A stretch of DNA of 64,000 bases from Bradyrhizobium septentrionale (GTDB lineage Bacteria > Pseudomonadota > Alphaproteobacteria > Rhizobiales > Xanthobacteraceae). The notes under the pieces were generated by a model. It had not been told where the DNA came from, ran no database searches, and saw only the letters and a list, made by a program, of their open reading frames with translations. Position 1 is the first letter of the stretch; each line of letters starts with the position of its first letter. Shown here piece after piece: positions 19,412-27,891 of this stretch. The stretch is taken from the NCBI RefSeq assembly GCF_011516645.4, contig NZ_CP088285.1, forward strand, positions 4,420,501 to 4,484,500. Direction: 5' to 3'. The position numbers were made by a program, and so were the translations under genes.

Positions 19412-20329
19412 ATGTCCCGCCCGTGGTCGATCATCGCACTGGTCTGGTTCATGCTCGCGACCGCAATGGCTGGCGCGGCCGCGATCGCGGTGCCTGCCGC
19501 GGCGGCGGAGGCGATCGTCAATTTCCCCTCGCTCGACGGCGCGACCGACCTGATCGGCCATCTCACCCGTCCCGAGGGTGACGCGCCGCGGCCGGCGGTG
19601 GTCCTGATGCACGGCTGCTCCGGCCTCAACGACAAAAAGGGCCGCATCTTCGGTCTCTACCGCGCCTGGGCGCGCGCGCTTGCCGTGCAGGGTTATGTCA
19701 CGCTGATCGTCGACAGCGCGACGCCGCGCGGTCTCGGCCAGACCTGCTCGCGCGGGCCGGACGCCCGCCGGATGTGGCGCGACCGGCCGAAGGACGCCTA
19801 CGGCGCGCTCGGATATCTGCAGGGGCAGCCCTTCGTGAAGGCTGACCGCATCGCGCTGATGGGCTGGTCGCAGGGCGGCGGGGTGACGCTGCTCTCGATC
19901 AACGACAAGAGCATCGGCCGGCCCGCCGCGCTGGCCGAGAATTTCAAGATCCGGGATTTCGCCGTCGCGGTGTCGTTCTATCCCGGCGTCTGCGCCGACA
20001 TTTACCAATCGCGACCCTTTACCAATGTGGAGCCCAACAGCTGGACCACCAAAGTGCCGCTGCTGGTGCTGATCGGCGAGGCCGATGTCTGGACGCCGTT
20101 CAAGCCATGCGACGCCTTCATCACAGCGGCCAAGGCGCGCGGCAATCCGGTCGAGCTGAAGAGCTATCCCGGCGCGGTGCACGCCTTCGATGCGCCGAAC
20201 CTGCCGCGCACCGAGCTGCCGCAATATCAGATGCACGACGGCTCGATTCCCGTGATCGGCACCGATCCCGACGCGCGCAAGGATGCCTTTCCCCGCGTGC
20301 TGGACTATCTGAAGCAACATCTGGAATGA
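19412..20329 (+). CDS. dienelactone hydrolase family protein, exported
   Basis: This 305-aa alpha/beta hydrolase has a signal peptide (residues 1-32, ending AAAAE). The nucleophile is Ser153 in MGWSQGGG, the acid is Asp in LIGEADVWTPF and the His is in GAVHAFDAPN. The N-terminal VVLMHGCSGLN block forms the oxyanion region. It is a serine rather than the cysteine of classical dienelactone hydrolases. Four cysteines (HGCSG, TCSRG, VCADI, PCDAF) could make disulfides in the periplasm. The natural substrate is unknown. A LysE-type gene starts 22 bases downstream. Confidence 0.85.
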   Translation: MSRPWSIIALVWFMLATAMAGAAAIAVPAAAAEAIVNFPSLDGATDLIGHLTRPEGDAPRPAVVLMHGCSGLNDKKGRIFGLYRAWARALAVQGYVTLIVDSATPRGLGQTCSRGPDARRMWRDRPKDAYGALGYLQGQPFVKADRIALMGWSQGGGVTLLSINDKSIGRPAALAENFKIRDFAVAVSFYPGVCADIYQSRPFTNVEPNSWTTKVPLLVLIGEADVWTPFKPCDAFITAAKARGNPVELKSYPGAVHAFDAPNLPRTELPQYQMHDGSIPVIGTDPDARKDAFPRVLDYLKQHLE

Positions 20330-20351
20330 CGTCACTCGTTGAGGATTTGAA

Positions 20352-20962
20352 ATGACCTGGTCCTTCCTGCTGACCTCCCTGATCGTGGTCGCTCCCCCGG
20401 CACCGGCGTGCTCTATACGCTGGCGGTGGCGCTGACCCGGGGCTCGCGGGCGAGCGTGGCGGCGGCGTTCGGCTGCACGCTCGGGATCGTGCCGCAGATG
20501 ATCGCGGCGATGCTGGGGCTCGCCGCCATCCTGCACACCAGCGCGCTGGCGTTCGCGGCGCTGAAATGGGGCGGCGTGGTCTATCTGCTCTACATGGCCT
20601 GGCAGGCGCTGCGCGAGCGCGGCGCGCTCGCCGTCGACACCGAGATCAAGCCGCGCTCGAGCGGGCGGGTGATCGCAACCGCCATCCTGATCAACATCCT
20701 CAACCCGAAACTGTCGATCTTCTTCCTGGCCTTCCTGCCGCAGTTCATCGCCGTCGACGAGCCGCACCCGCTGGCGCGGATGGTCGAGCTGAGCGGTGTG
20801 TTCATGGCGATGACCTTTGCGGTGTTTGCGGTCTACGGGCTGTTCGCGGCGTCGGTGCGCGACCGCGTCATCACCCGGCCGAAGGTGATGGCCTGGCTGC
20901 GGCGCAGCTTTGCCGCGGGCTTTGCCCTGCTCGGCGCCAAGCTTGCTTTCGCGGAGCGCTGA
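20352..20962 (+). pseudogene. LysE/RhtB-type exporter with N-terminal frameshift
   Basis: Amino-acid or metabolite exporter of the LysE family, broken in this sequence. The natural ATG at 20352 (after GAGGATTTGAA) reads MTWSFLLTSLIVVA and then shifts out of frame at a C-run near 20391-20398. One base is missing there relative to the expected SPGTGVLYT, which continues in the next frame. From the GTG at 20408 the rest is intact: about 184 aa with further hydrophobic helices and the conserved NPKLSIFFLAFLPQF block. Either the gene is dead or the read lost one C. Annotation from the internal GTG would lack the conserved first helix. Confidence 0.75.
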
Positions 20963-20992
20963 CCGCGTTTCGCCAGCGTTGATGCAGGCAAT

Positions 20993-21015
20993 AAAAAAGC
21001 AGGCCTTGCGCCTGC
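20993..21015 (-). terminator. intrinsic terminator, leftward
   Basis: Read on the minus strand, a stem GCAGGC / GCCTGC with a five-base loop is followed by six T. It lies 132 bases beyond the stop of the small lysine-rich gene at 21148-21219 and supports real transcription of that gene. It also lies 30 bases after the LysE stop on the other strand. Confidence 0.75.
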
Positions 21016-21147
21016 GGTGTTGCCCCATCCGTCCGGGGCCGACTTGTTTGGATTGGTGTATTTGAAGTTGCGACCGGTGGTCCTGATCTGGATGCCCCGA
21101 TCTGGGTGCCCGGGCAGGGCAGAGCCGCTACCCGGGCAAGAAACGGG

Positions 21148-21219
21148 TTACTTCTTCTTGGCGGCCTTCTTCTTCTTGGGGGCCTTTTTCGCCTTCGCCT
21201 TCTTCGCTTTCTTAGCCAT
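21148..21219 (-). CDS. tiny lysine/alanine-rich basic protein
   Basis: This 23-codon gene begins MAKKAKKAKAKK and ends AAKKK, containing only Met, Lys, Ala and one Pro. A good ribosome binding site, GAGAGGA, sits 5 bases before the ATG, and an intrinsic terminator follows downstream. The composition resembles the C-terminal tails of histone H1-like and other nucleoid proteins, so nucleic-acid binding is plausible but inferred. Short proteins of this type are easily missed by gene callers. The opposite strand reads as Phe/Leu-rich and has no matching start signals. Confidence 0.6.
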   Translation of the reverse strand: MAKKAKKAKAKKAPKKKKAAKKK

Positions 21220-21634
21220 AGTATCCTCTCAAGGTTTCATGGATTGAAACGCGACTCCGAGGCATGCTTGGCGGAGGGCCAGCCTCGCAACATCCTCAGT
21301 AGCAAACTCAGCAGATTCGGAGGCGGCTGCCGCGTGCTGTCACGGCGCTGTCATTGTGTTATCCACAGTTGTTAGCTGTTTTCGCCAGGTTTTTGCCGCG
21401 CTACGTGCGCCGCGCGTCGCATCCGGCATGCTTAACGATGCGCAAACGGCCGATGCGCACATCTTCATCAATTCAAAACCACAGCTTGGATTGGAGCATC
21501 GCGGGTGACAGTCCGTTAAGCGGCGCGGCCGCATCCTGTCCCGCAAGACAACGGGGATTGTCATTGGGGAAGCGCCCTAGGGGCGGCGGTCATTTCAGGA
21601 GAGGCGAGACCGATAGGGGTCTCGAACAGGGGCG
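21220..21634. other. gene-free stretch with one DnaA box
   Basis: This is the divergent gap between the lysine-rich gene and the diguanylate cyclase. It contains one perfect DnaA box, TTATCCACA, at 21359-21367. I see no second box and no AT-rich unwinding element. No other feature is supported. Confidence 0.5.
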
Positions 21635-22855
21635 ATGTTGAGCGTTCCGACGCTTTGGACGGTATTCGTTATCAATTTTCTCGCGCTCGGCCTGATCTGG
21701 GCCTATGTCGCGCGCAGCTATCCTGCCTTCGGTGCGGCGCAGTTCTGGACCGCGTCGGCGTTCGCCGCGGCGGCCGGTGCCGCCTGTGCCATGCTCCGCA
21801 TGATGCTGACGGACTCGCTGCTGCTGCTGCCGCTGCTGGCGGCGGGGACGCTGATGGTGTTCGCCGCCGGCCTTGCCGCGATGGGCATCGAGCGGTTCTA
21901 CGGCAAGCCGGTGGGCTGGCGCACCACAATGCTGACCACCGCGTTCACCTTCGCCGGCCTTACCGTCTTCATCTTTGCCTACGACAGCATGCCGATGCGC
22001 ATCCTGGTCTACACCATCGCGCAGGTCACGCCGTTCGCGTTGACGCTGAAGCTGCTGCTGTCGCCCGAGAACGGCCGCGTCAGCCCCGGCGCGCGGCTTG
22101 CCGGCATCGTCGCCTCGCTGCTGATCGCCATCTATGCGCTGCGCCTGGTCGGCGCCCTGCTGCAGCCCGGCGAGTTCAGCTTCGTTCGTTTCAATGCCGG
22201 CCAGTCGCTGGTGATCCTGCTGATGGTGTTCCTGTCGATGGCGCTCAATTTCGGCTTTCTGCTGATGGCGATCGACCGGCTGCGCAACGAGGTCGCCGAC
22301 CTCGCGCTGCTCGACGACCTGACCGGCGTCGGCAACCGCCGCCATCTGGTGCAGCGGCTGACCGAGGAATGCGCGCGCTCCGACCGCAACGGCGAGGCGT
22401 TCGCGCTGCTGGTGATCGACCTCGATGGCTTCAAGGGCATCAACGACACCCATGGCCACGCCGCCGGCGACGCCTGCCTGCAGCACTTCACACTGATGGC
22501 GCAGACCAGGCTCCGCCCCGGCGACATGCTGGCCCGCACCGGCGGCGACGAGTTCTGCATCGTGCTGCCGTCCTCGACGCTGCGCGAGGGTGCGATGATT
22601 GCCCGCCGCGTGCTGGAGGTCTGCCGCGCCGATGCCGAGCAGTGCACCGGCCAGGACATTCCGATCGCGGTGTCGATCGGCGTTGCGCAATGGAGCCGCG
22701 AGATCGGCATGCATCCCGACCGCCTGATCGCCGCTGCCGACCATGCGCTGTACGACGCCAAGAAAGGCGGCAAGAACGGCTATGCGACCTACGAGCCCAA
22801 GCTGCCGCCCGAGATAGCCGATCTCGTGGAAGCGACCCTGCGCAAGCGCGCCTGA
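21635..22855 (+). CDS. membrane diguanylate cyclase (GGDEF)
   Basis: This 406-aa protein makes cyclic di-GMP from two GTP. The first about 215 residues contain six hydrophobic helices, an integral-membrane sensor of MHYT/7TM-like size. The catalytic domain starts near LLDDLTGVGNRRHL and has an intact active site GGDEF at residues 303-307. The inhibitory I-site RPGD is at 294-297, exactly five residues before it, so product inhibition is expected. No EAL domain is present. The ATG at 21635 follows a weak GGGGCG purine stretch. Confidence 0.93.
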   Translation: MLSVPTLWTVFVINFLALGLIWAYVARSYPAFGAAQFWTASAFAAAAGAACAMLRMMLTDSLLLLPLLAAGTLMVFAAGLAAMGIERFYGKPVGWRTTMLTTAFTFAGLTVFIFAYDSMPMRILVYTIAQVTPFALTLKLLLSPENGRVSPGARLAGIVASLLIAIYALRLVGALLQPGEFSFVRFNAGQSLVILLMVFLSMALNFGFLLMAIDRLRNEVADLALLDDLTGVGNRRHLVQRLTEECARSDRNGEAFALLVIDLDGFKGINDTHGHAAGDACLQHFTLMAQTRLRPGDMLARTGGDEFCIVLPSSTLREGAMIARRVLEVCRADAEQCTGQDIPIAVSIGVAQWSREIGMHPDRLIAAADHALYDAKKGGKNGYATYEPKLPPEIADLVEATLRKRA

Positions 22856-22891
22856 GCATGCTAACGAGGGGCGACCCTGGATCCCTCCGTG

Positions 22892-23512
22892 ATGATGTCC
22901 CGCCTGCTCGCCGTCCTTGCTGCGCTCGTGCTGTCCTCCGCGGTATCAGCTGAAACGCCCGATCTCGCGGCCATCGCGCGATCGCAAGGCACGCCTGAGA
23001 TTCCCGGGTTGAAGATGGTCTGGCTGTCGCCCTGGGGCGACGTCGGCAAGTCGCATCCCTGGCGCAACATCATCGTGCACCAGACCGAGGGCCCGCAGGG
23101 CTCGGCACGATATGGCGCAGCAGAGCAGCACAACCACCCGACCCGGCGCGGCGTCATGGTCTGGGTCGAAACCGACGGCACGGTCTATTGGGCAGTTGCG
23201 GACAATTTGGTCCCGACCCACACCGACGGCGCCGACCGCAACGACAACAAGTATGTCGACAACAGCAAGACCTATCGGCAGGTGAACAAGGACACCTCGA
23301 TCGGCGTCGAGTTCGCCGGCAACTATCCCGACGTTACGAAGGGCGCGACCGATGCGCAGATCGCGGCGTGGCGGGTGCTGGTGAAGCTGCTGCGCGCGCG
23401 TTACGGCATCCCGCTCGACCACGTCTATGCGCACAACTGGATCGACTTCAAGGACGCCCGCTACTGCGAAGGCTGCGCGCTCGCGACGATGGCGCGCGAG
23501 TGGGGGGAGTAG
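22892..23512 (+). CDS. N-acetylmuramoyl-L-alanine amidase (Amidase_2), exported
   Basis: This zinc amidase cuts the bond between MurNAc and L-Ala of peptidoglycan. It has about 206 aa with a signal peptide (ending AVSAE). Predicted zinc ligands are His64 in IIVHQTEG, His182 in VYAHNWIDF and Cys193 in ARYCEGC (numbered from the GTG at 22889). Two ATG codons follow that GTG, and 22892 or 22895 is the likely start. Two broken partial copies of the 3' half lie downstream at 24508-24607 and 25270-25346. It sits between a c-di-GMP cyclase and an L,D-transpeptidase, so a wall-remodelling role fits the context. Confidence 0.88.
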   Translation: MMSRLLAVLAALVLSSAVSAETPDLAAIARSQGTPEIPGLKMVWLSPWGDVGKSHPWRNIIVHQTEGPQGSARYGAAEQHNHPTRRGVMVWVETDGTVYWAVADNLVPTHTDGADRNDNKYVDNSKTYRQVNKDTSIGVEFAGNYPDVTKGATDAQIAAWRVLVKLLRARYGIPLDHVYAHNWIDFKDARYCEGCALATMAREWGE

Positions 23513-23616
23513 TCGTTAACGACGCTTGGCGATTTCCAGCCTGAGCGAAATCGCTTCGAAGCTTGTTAAAATTTGCTGGGTACCTCTGCCAGCAAGGGAT
23601 CAGGGGAAGAGAAGAT

Positions 23617-24492
23617 ATGGGCAAGCGGGCTAAACGTGGGAAGACTGAGGCGCTCGCGCTACCGGTGGCGGGAAGAGTTGCAATTGGCGCCGTGGCGGCT
23701 GTCGCATTGGGGTACGGTTTGCTGTGGCGTCCGGCGAGCGTCCAACCGATACGGAAGCAAGCCGCGCACCAGGTCCCGGCGCCATCGGCTCCGGTGCCAT
23801 CGGCTCCTATTCACGTAGCGGCGCCGGTTCAGGCTCCAGCGCAAGCTCCGGTTCCAATCCCGGTCCCCGCGCCCCGGATCGAAACGCCAAAAGCCGCTGA
23901 CGTTCCCGGAAGACTCGTTCGCCAAGTGGTTGACTACGTCAGCCATCAGACGCCGGGCACCGTCGTCATCGATACCGGAAACACATTCCTTTATCTCATT
24001 CTCAACGACCAGCAGGCGATGCGCTACGGCATCGGTGTCGGCCGCGAGGGTTTCACATGGTCCGGTGAGCAGGCCGTGGCCCGCAAGACAGAATGGCCGG
24101 ATTGGCGTCCGCCTGCAGAGATGCTTTCGCGACAGCCTTATCTGCCGCGGTTTATGGCAGGCGGTCCCGGTAATCCACTCGGCGCTCGGGCGATGTATCT
24201 GGGCGAGACCGAATACAGAATTCACGGCACCAACAAGCCCGATACGATCGGGAAGCGGGTTTCGTCCGGCTGTATCCGGCTGACCAATGAAGACGTCGTG
24301 GACCTTTATGACCGGGTGAAAGTCGGAGCGAAAGTCATCGTGCTTCCGGCCCCCGCGGCCAATCGGCCATCCCAGGGCGCGCCGCCCGACGCCGCCGTCC
24401 GATCACCGGATCTGGTACCGCCGTCGAACCGGCCTTCGGCAACGAGCGCGCAGATGCAATCATCTCGACCGAAGATGGCCGAGGCCCAGTAA
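23617..24492 (+). CDS. L,D-transpeptidase (YkuD domain)
   Basis: This 291-aa enzyme forms 3-3 peptidoglycan crosslinks or attaches proteins to the wall. It has a basic start, one membrane anchor (about residues 18-37), a Pro/Ala linker with repeated PAPSAPVPSAP-like units (about 48-90), and a YkuD domain. The catalytic His is in YRIHGTNKP and Cys219 is in VSSGCIRLTNED. A proline-rich tail follows. The ATG at 23617 is chosen because AGGGGAAGAG lies just upstream; the frame is open to 23563. Confidence 0.9.
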   Translation: MGKRAKRGKTEALALPVAGRVAIGAVAAVALGYGLLWRPASVQPIRKQAAHQVPAPSAPVPSAPIHVAAPVQAPAQAPVPIPVPAPRIETPKAADVPGRLVRQVVDYVSHQTPGTVVIDTGNTFLYLILNDQQAMRYGIGVGREGFTWSGEQAVARKTEWPDWRPPAEMLSRQPYLPRFMAGGPGNPLGARAMYLGETEYRIHGTNKPDTIGKRVSSGCIRLTNEDVVDLYDRVKVGAKVIVLPAPAANRPSQGAPPDAAVRSPDLVPPSNRPSATSAQMQSSRPKMAEAQ

Positions 24493-24507
24493 CTTGATTT
24501 CTGTCCC

Positions 24508-24607
24508 GGGTCTCGCGGCGTGGCGGGTGCAGGTGCTGCGCGCGCGTTACGGCATTCCGCTGGAGCGCGTCTACGCGCACAACTGGATCGACTTCAAGGA
24601 CGCCCGC
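24508..24607 (+). pseudogene. amidase gene fragment, part 1
   Basis: About 100 bp match the amidase gene at roughly 23364-23462, from CGCGGCGTGGCGGGTGC through AACTGGATCGACTTCAAGGA, with a 6-bp deletion. It has no start and ends after the WIDFKDAR codons. Its continuation is found at 25270, beyond a VOC gene and a 220-bp repeat. Confidence 0.8.
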
Positions 24608-24654
24608 ATTGAGAAGAGCGGACGAAAGTTGTTGCATGACGTCGGAGTGCACTA

Positions 24655-25032
24655 ATGAGCCCTTCTGGAGCTTTGATCGCGATCCTGCCGTGTAATGACC
24701 TTGATGCGTCGGAGCGGTTCTACAATCGGCTGGGCTTTGCGCGCCCGGACAGCGAAAGGCCTGCTCCGGGAGAGCCCGACACCTATCGCATGCTGTCGAA
24801 CGGGAAGGGCGGATACTTGCATCTGACGGACGCGGTCGAGGGATGGCTAACGCCGGGCAGAAACCCTTTTGGGCTTTATCTATACCTCGAGAGTGTTGAT
24901 GCTGCGGCGCGCGAATTTCAGCAATCACCCGAAGACAAGCCGTGGGGGATGTACGAATTTGCGATCTCTGACCCAGATGAAACGTTGGTCCGTGTCGGTT
25001 GGCCAAGCCGTCTCCGCGCCGGAGCGCAATAA
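24655..25032 (+). CDS. VOC superfamily protein (glyoxalase / bleomycin resistance type)
   Basis: This 125-aa vicinal-oxygen-chelate fold protein has two beta-alpha-beta-beta-beta halves. The first starts IAILPCNDLDASERFYNRLGF and the second GLYLYLESVDAAAREF, ending in the family block FAISDPDETLVRVGWP. Such proteins bind drugs or catalyse metal-dependent reactions, and the substrate is not predictable. It lies between the two halves of a duplicated amidase gene, so it probably arrived with the rearrangement that split that copy. Confidence 0.85.
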   Translation: MSPSGALIAILPCNDLDASERFYNRLGFARPDSERPAPGEPDTYRMLSNGKGGYLHLTDAVEGWLTPGRNPFGLYLYLESVDAAAREFQQSPEDKPWGMYEFAISDPDETLVRVGWPSRLRAGAQ

Positions 25033-25048
25033 TTCGTCCGCACTGAGC

Positions 25049-25268
25049 CTTGGCCGACATGACCAAGTGCGGCTCGTTTGTCCGCTCCCGAGGCTGATGC
25101 GGACATTCGTCGGCAGGCGGATCTATGGGCATACGTCCTGGATCGAGGTGCGTGCCGAAGCATCATGGCAAAAGCCAGCCCGGTAGCATGGGTGGAGCGA
25201 AGCGATACTCGTCAACCTTGTGCTGCGCGGTGGGATGATGGGTATTGCTGCGCTCCGCCCATCCTACA
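25049..25268. repeat. 220-bp direct repeat, copy A
   Basis: The 220 bp align without gaps to 26481-26700, at roughly 90 percent identity by eye. The right part contains a palindrome with arms GGGTGGAGCGAAGCGATAC and its near complement ending CGCCCATCCTACA. The copy ends directly at the second amidase fragment. Confidence 0.85.
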
Positions 25269-25269
25269 G

Positions 25270-25346
25270 ACTGGATCGACTTCAAGGATGCCCGCTACTG
25301 CGAGGGCTGCGCGCTCGCGACCATGGCGCGGCAGTGGGGCGAGTAG
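25270..25346 (+). pseudogene. amidase gene fragment, part 2
   Basis: 77 bp match the 3' end of the amidase gene (about 23436-23512), including the stop: codons WIDFKDARYCEGCALATMAR then QWGE and TAG. The first 26 bp repeat the last 26 bp of fragment 1 (24582-24607) with one change. The two fragments therefore overlap and would join into one amidase 3' half. Confidence 0.8.
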
Positions 25347-25728
25347 GGCGGGGCACTCATAAAAATCCGGGACGTCTGCTTTCGGGGACGAAGCGGAAAC
25401 CCGATCCGACCTCAGCGATATCGCCTTCTGACCCGAAGCGGTCATTCAGCCTGCGCGTCTCTGTCACATGCTGCGGAGGTATTTTGGAACCAATACCTCG
25501 GTGGTGTGGTGTTTCTTACGGACTCTTTGTGCGATATGCTTTTTTGCTCAAGCCAGCTGCTCATGCGTTCAGCACGATGTACAGCCATGGCCGAGGCCAT
25601 CTCGCTAAGAAAGTAAGCTGCGCTCTTGCCTGGCAACAGGAAAGGGGCGGAGCGGTGCGCGTGTCACGCATGTAGTAGCCTCCGCAAAAAGCGGCCGTCG
25701 CGGCTTGAAGACTGCCGCTCGGTAGGAG
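25347..25728. other. gene-free stretch
   Basis: This is the leader region of the exported protein at 25735. Short ORFs on both strands have no signatures or ribosome binding sites. I see nothing else here. Confidence 0.5.
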
Positions 25729-25734
25729 GTGCCA

Positions 25735-26280
25735 ATGACCCGCGTCAGAATAAGCCTACTCTCAACAGTGGAAACGGCTCTTGTTTGCGCAGTCCTCGCG
25801 GCCCTTGTGCCTGGAGCGGCTGAGGCACAAACATCGGAAAAGAAGGGGACAACGCCTTATGTGACACATTTCATCTTCCGCCCGATCATGAGCATTGACA
25901 TCCCCGGTCTTGGCACCGCCACCAACCTGGAAGCTGTCGGGACTACGCAAAACATGAAGGGAGAAAAGATGTTCGACAAGATGTCGGCACATTGCGCGGC
26001 GCTGAGCGTTGCATCAGGCGATAAGAAATACATTGACGGAGCTTGCGTGCTCGCTGACAGCGACGGTGACAAAATTTTCTCGACGTTTGATACTCGCGAC
26101 GTCGACAAGTCGCAGCCAGAAATGAAGTGCGGTACGCATATCATCACCGGCGGTACCGGCAAGTACAAAGGCATAACTGGGACCGAGCCATTTGCATGCA
26201 TAGCGATGCCGGCCCTCGCTGGCCCAGGTGGCTATACCGCGATGGATATCCCGCATAACACGGCGTGGGAGATCAAGTGA
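25735..26280 (+). CDS. exported hypothetical protein
   Basis: This 181-aa protein from the ATG at 25735 follows GGAGG (25725-25729). It has a signal peptide of about 32 residues (hydrophobic VCAVLAALVPGAAEAQ). The mature part has three cysteines (HCAAL, GACVL, KCGTH) plus one near the C-terminus (FACIA), which allow two disulfides. It also has the block TGGTGKYKGITGTEPF, typical of small secreted beta-barrel proteins. It stands alone. I do not recognise a function. Confidence 0.7.
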   Translation: MTRVRISLLSTVETALVCAVLAALVPGAAEAQTSEKKGTTPYVTHFIFRPIMSIDIPGLGTATNLEAVGTTQNMKGEKMFDKMSAHCAALSVASGDKKYIDGACVLADSDGDKIFSTFDTRDVDKSQPEMKCGTHIITGGTGKYKGITGTEPFACIAMPALAGPGGYTAMDIPHNTAWEIK

Positions 26281-26480
26281 CGGTAGGCGCGCTTCGCTCT
26301 CGTCTTCGCTCGTCGGCATGCTACGCGTGAATGCGGTCGCCCTGCGTTCACGACCGGATTGAAGATACTACGGACCTGGGAAGGATAAGCCGGCGGCAAA
26401 ATCTAGGCACAAGCTCGTCCTGTTGTTGTTTTGGTACCCCCTGGCGCGGTTGGCATAAGGCGAGACTTCCGCTTCTGGCA

Positions 26481-26700
26481 CTTAGCCGACATGGCCAAGA
26501 GCGCCTCGTTTGTCCGCTCCTGAGGCTAATGCGGACATTCGTCGGCAGGCGGATCTATGGGCATGCGTCCTAGATCGAGATGCGTGCCGAAGCATCATGC
26601 CAAAAACCAGCCCCGTAGGATGGGTGGAGCGAAGCGATACCCATCAACCTTGTGCTGCGCGGTGGGATGATGGGTATTGCTGCGCTCCGCCCATCCTACA
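26481..26700. repeat. 220-bp direct repeat, copy B
   Basis: Second copy of the repeat at 25049-25268, in the same orientation, 1.2 kb to the right. It ends just before the rpoH terminator. Such mobile intergenic repeats have a conserved palindromic right half here (GGATGGGTGGAGCGAAGCGA and complement). Confidence 0.85.
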
Positions 26701-26712
26701 GATAAAAGTAAA

Positions 26713-26736
26713 AAAGCCGGCGTTGCCGCCGGCTTT
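26713..26736 (-). terminator. intrinsic terminator of rpoH
   Basis: The perfect 10-bp stem AAAGCCGGCG / CGCCGGCTTT has a 4-base loop, and on the minus strand the stem runs on into T residues. It lies 42 bases past the rpoH stop. Confidence 0.85.
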
Positions 26737-26777
26737 CGTGTCTCGCTTACGCGTCTGTTGGCTCGTTCGCCGCGCGC

Positions 26778-27674
26778 TTAGTGCGCGGCTTCGAGAGCGG
26801 CTTCCTGCCGGGCGATCGTGCCTTTGACGGCCGACTGCACCTTTTCGAACGCGCGGACCTCGATCTGCCGCACGCGCTCGCGCGACACGCCGAACTCGGC
26901 GGCGAGGTCTTCCAGCGTCATCGGCTCATCCGCCAGACGCCGCGCCTCGAAGATGCGGCGTTCGCGCGGGTTGAGCACGCCGATCGCACCGTTCAGGGCC
27001 TGGCGGCGATGATCGAACTCCTCGCTCTCGGCCATCACGGCCTCGGCGTTGGGCGAGTTGTCGACCAGCCAGTCCTGCCATTCGCCGGCTTCGCCGTCGT
27101 CGCGGATCGGGGCGTTGAGCGACGCGTCACCGCCGAGGCGGCGGTTCATGTCGACCACGTCCTGATCGGTCACGCCGAGGCGCTTGGCAATCAGCTTCAC
27201 CTGGTCGGGGTGGAGATCACCCTCTTCCAGAGCGGAGATCTTGCTCTTCGCCTTGCGCAGGTTGAAGAACAGCTTCTTCTGGTTCGCGGTGGTGCCCATC
27301 TTCACGAGCGACCAGGAACGCAGAATGTACTCTTGTATTGACGCCTTGATCCACCACATGGCGTAAGTGGCGAGACGGAAGCCCTTCTCGGGCTCGAATC
27401 GCTTCACCGCCTGCATCAGGCCGACATTGCCTTCCGAGACCACCTCGGAGATCGGCAAGCCGTAGCCGCGATAGCCCATGGCGATCTTGGCCACGAGCCT
27501 GAGATGGCTGGTGACGAGCTTATGCGCCGCGTCGCGATCGTCATGCTCGCGCCAACGCTTGGCGAGCATGTACTCCTGCTGGGGCTCCAGCATGGGGAAC
27601 TTGCGGATCTCGGCGAGGTATCTGGAAAGACCGGATTCTCCATTGAGAACCGGTAACGTAGCTGTACGGGCCAT
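26778..27674 (-). CDS. rpoH: RNA polymerase heat-shock sigma factor RpoH (sigma 32)
   Basis: This 298-aa group 3 sigma factor directs heat-shock transcription. Region 2 contains RLVAKIAMGYRGYGLPISEVVSEGNVGLMQAV and LATYAMWWIKASIQEYILRSWSLVKMGTT. The RpoH box (TTANQKKLFFNLRKAKSK) is intact, and region 4.2 ends VSRERVRQIEVRAFEKV. The start is the ATG at 27674 (MARTATLPVLN); the frame runs open to 27833 without similarity. It is downstream of rluD on the same strand with a 217-bp gap, so it probably has its own promoter. Alphaproteobacteria often carry several rpoH copies; this is one of them. Confidence 0.95.
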   Translation of the reverse strand: MARTATLPVLNGESGLSRYLAEIRKFPMLEPQQEYMLAKRWREHDDRDAAHKLVTSHLRLVAKIAMGYRGYGLPISEVVSEGNVGLMQAVKRFEPEKGFRLATYAMWWIKASIQEYILRSWSLVKMGTTANQKKLFFNLRKAKSKISALEEGDLHPDQVKLIAKRLGVTDQDVVDMNRRLGGDASLNAPIRDDGEAGEWQDWLVDNSPNAEAVMAESEEFDHRRQALNGAIGVLNPRERRIFEARRLADEPMTLEDLAAEFGVSRERVRQIEVRAFEKVQSAVKGTIARQEAALEAAH

Positions 27675-27891
27675 TACTTGCGCCCTCCAGTGGTTCAGGC
27701 CCCCGATAGCGGCGGACCCGGCAGGTGGCCGCTGGGTTAAAGCCGGCCATGCTGCGATGTTCCGCGTTGGATATTCAACGCAGGTGCAACATACACCAAA
27801 CTGTCCGTGATAGGGAAGGACTGCTGACGTCACGTCCCCGTGTGGCAGCTATAACCTGTTGTCATAACGAGGCTTTTCATCAGGGGGTGCG

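Noticed and set aside
21106..21247. Phe/Leu-rich plus-strand ORF opposite the lysine-rich gene
   Set aside because: Its hydrophobic run is the complement of Lys codons; the ribosome binding site and terminator fit the minus-strand gene.
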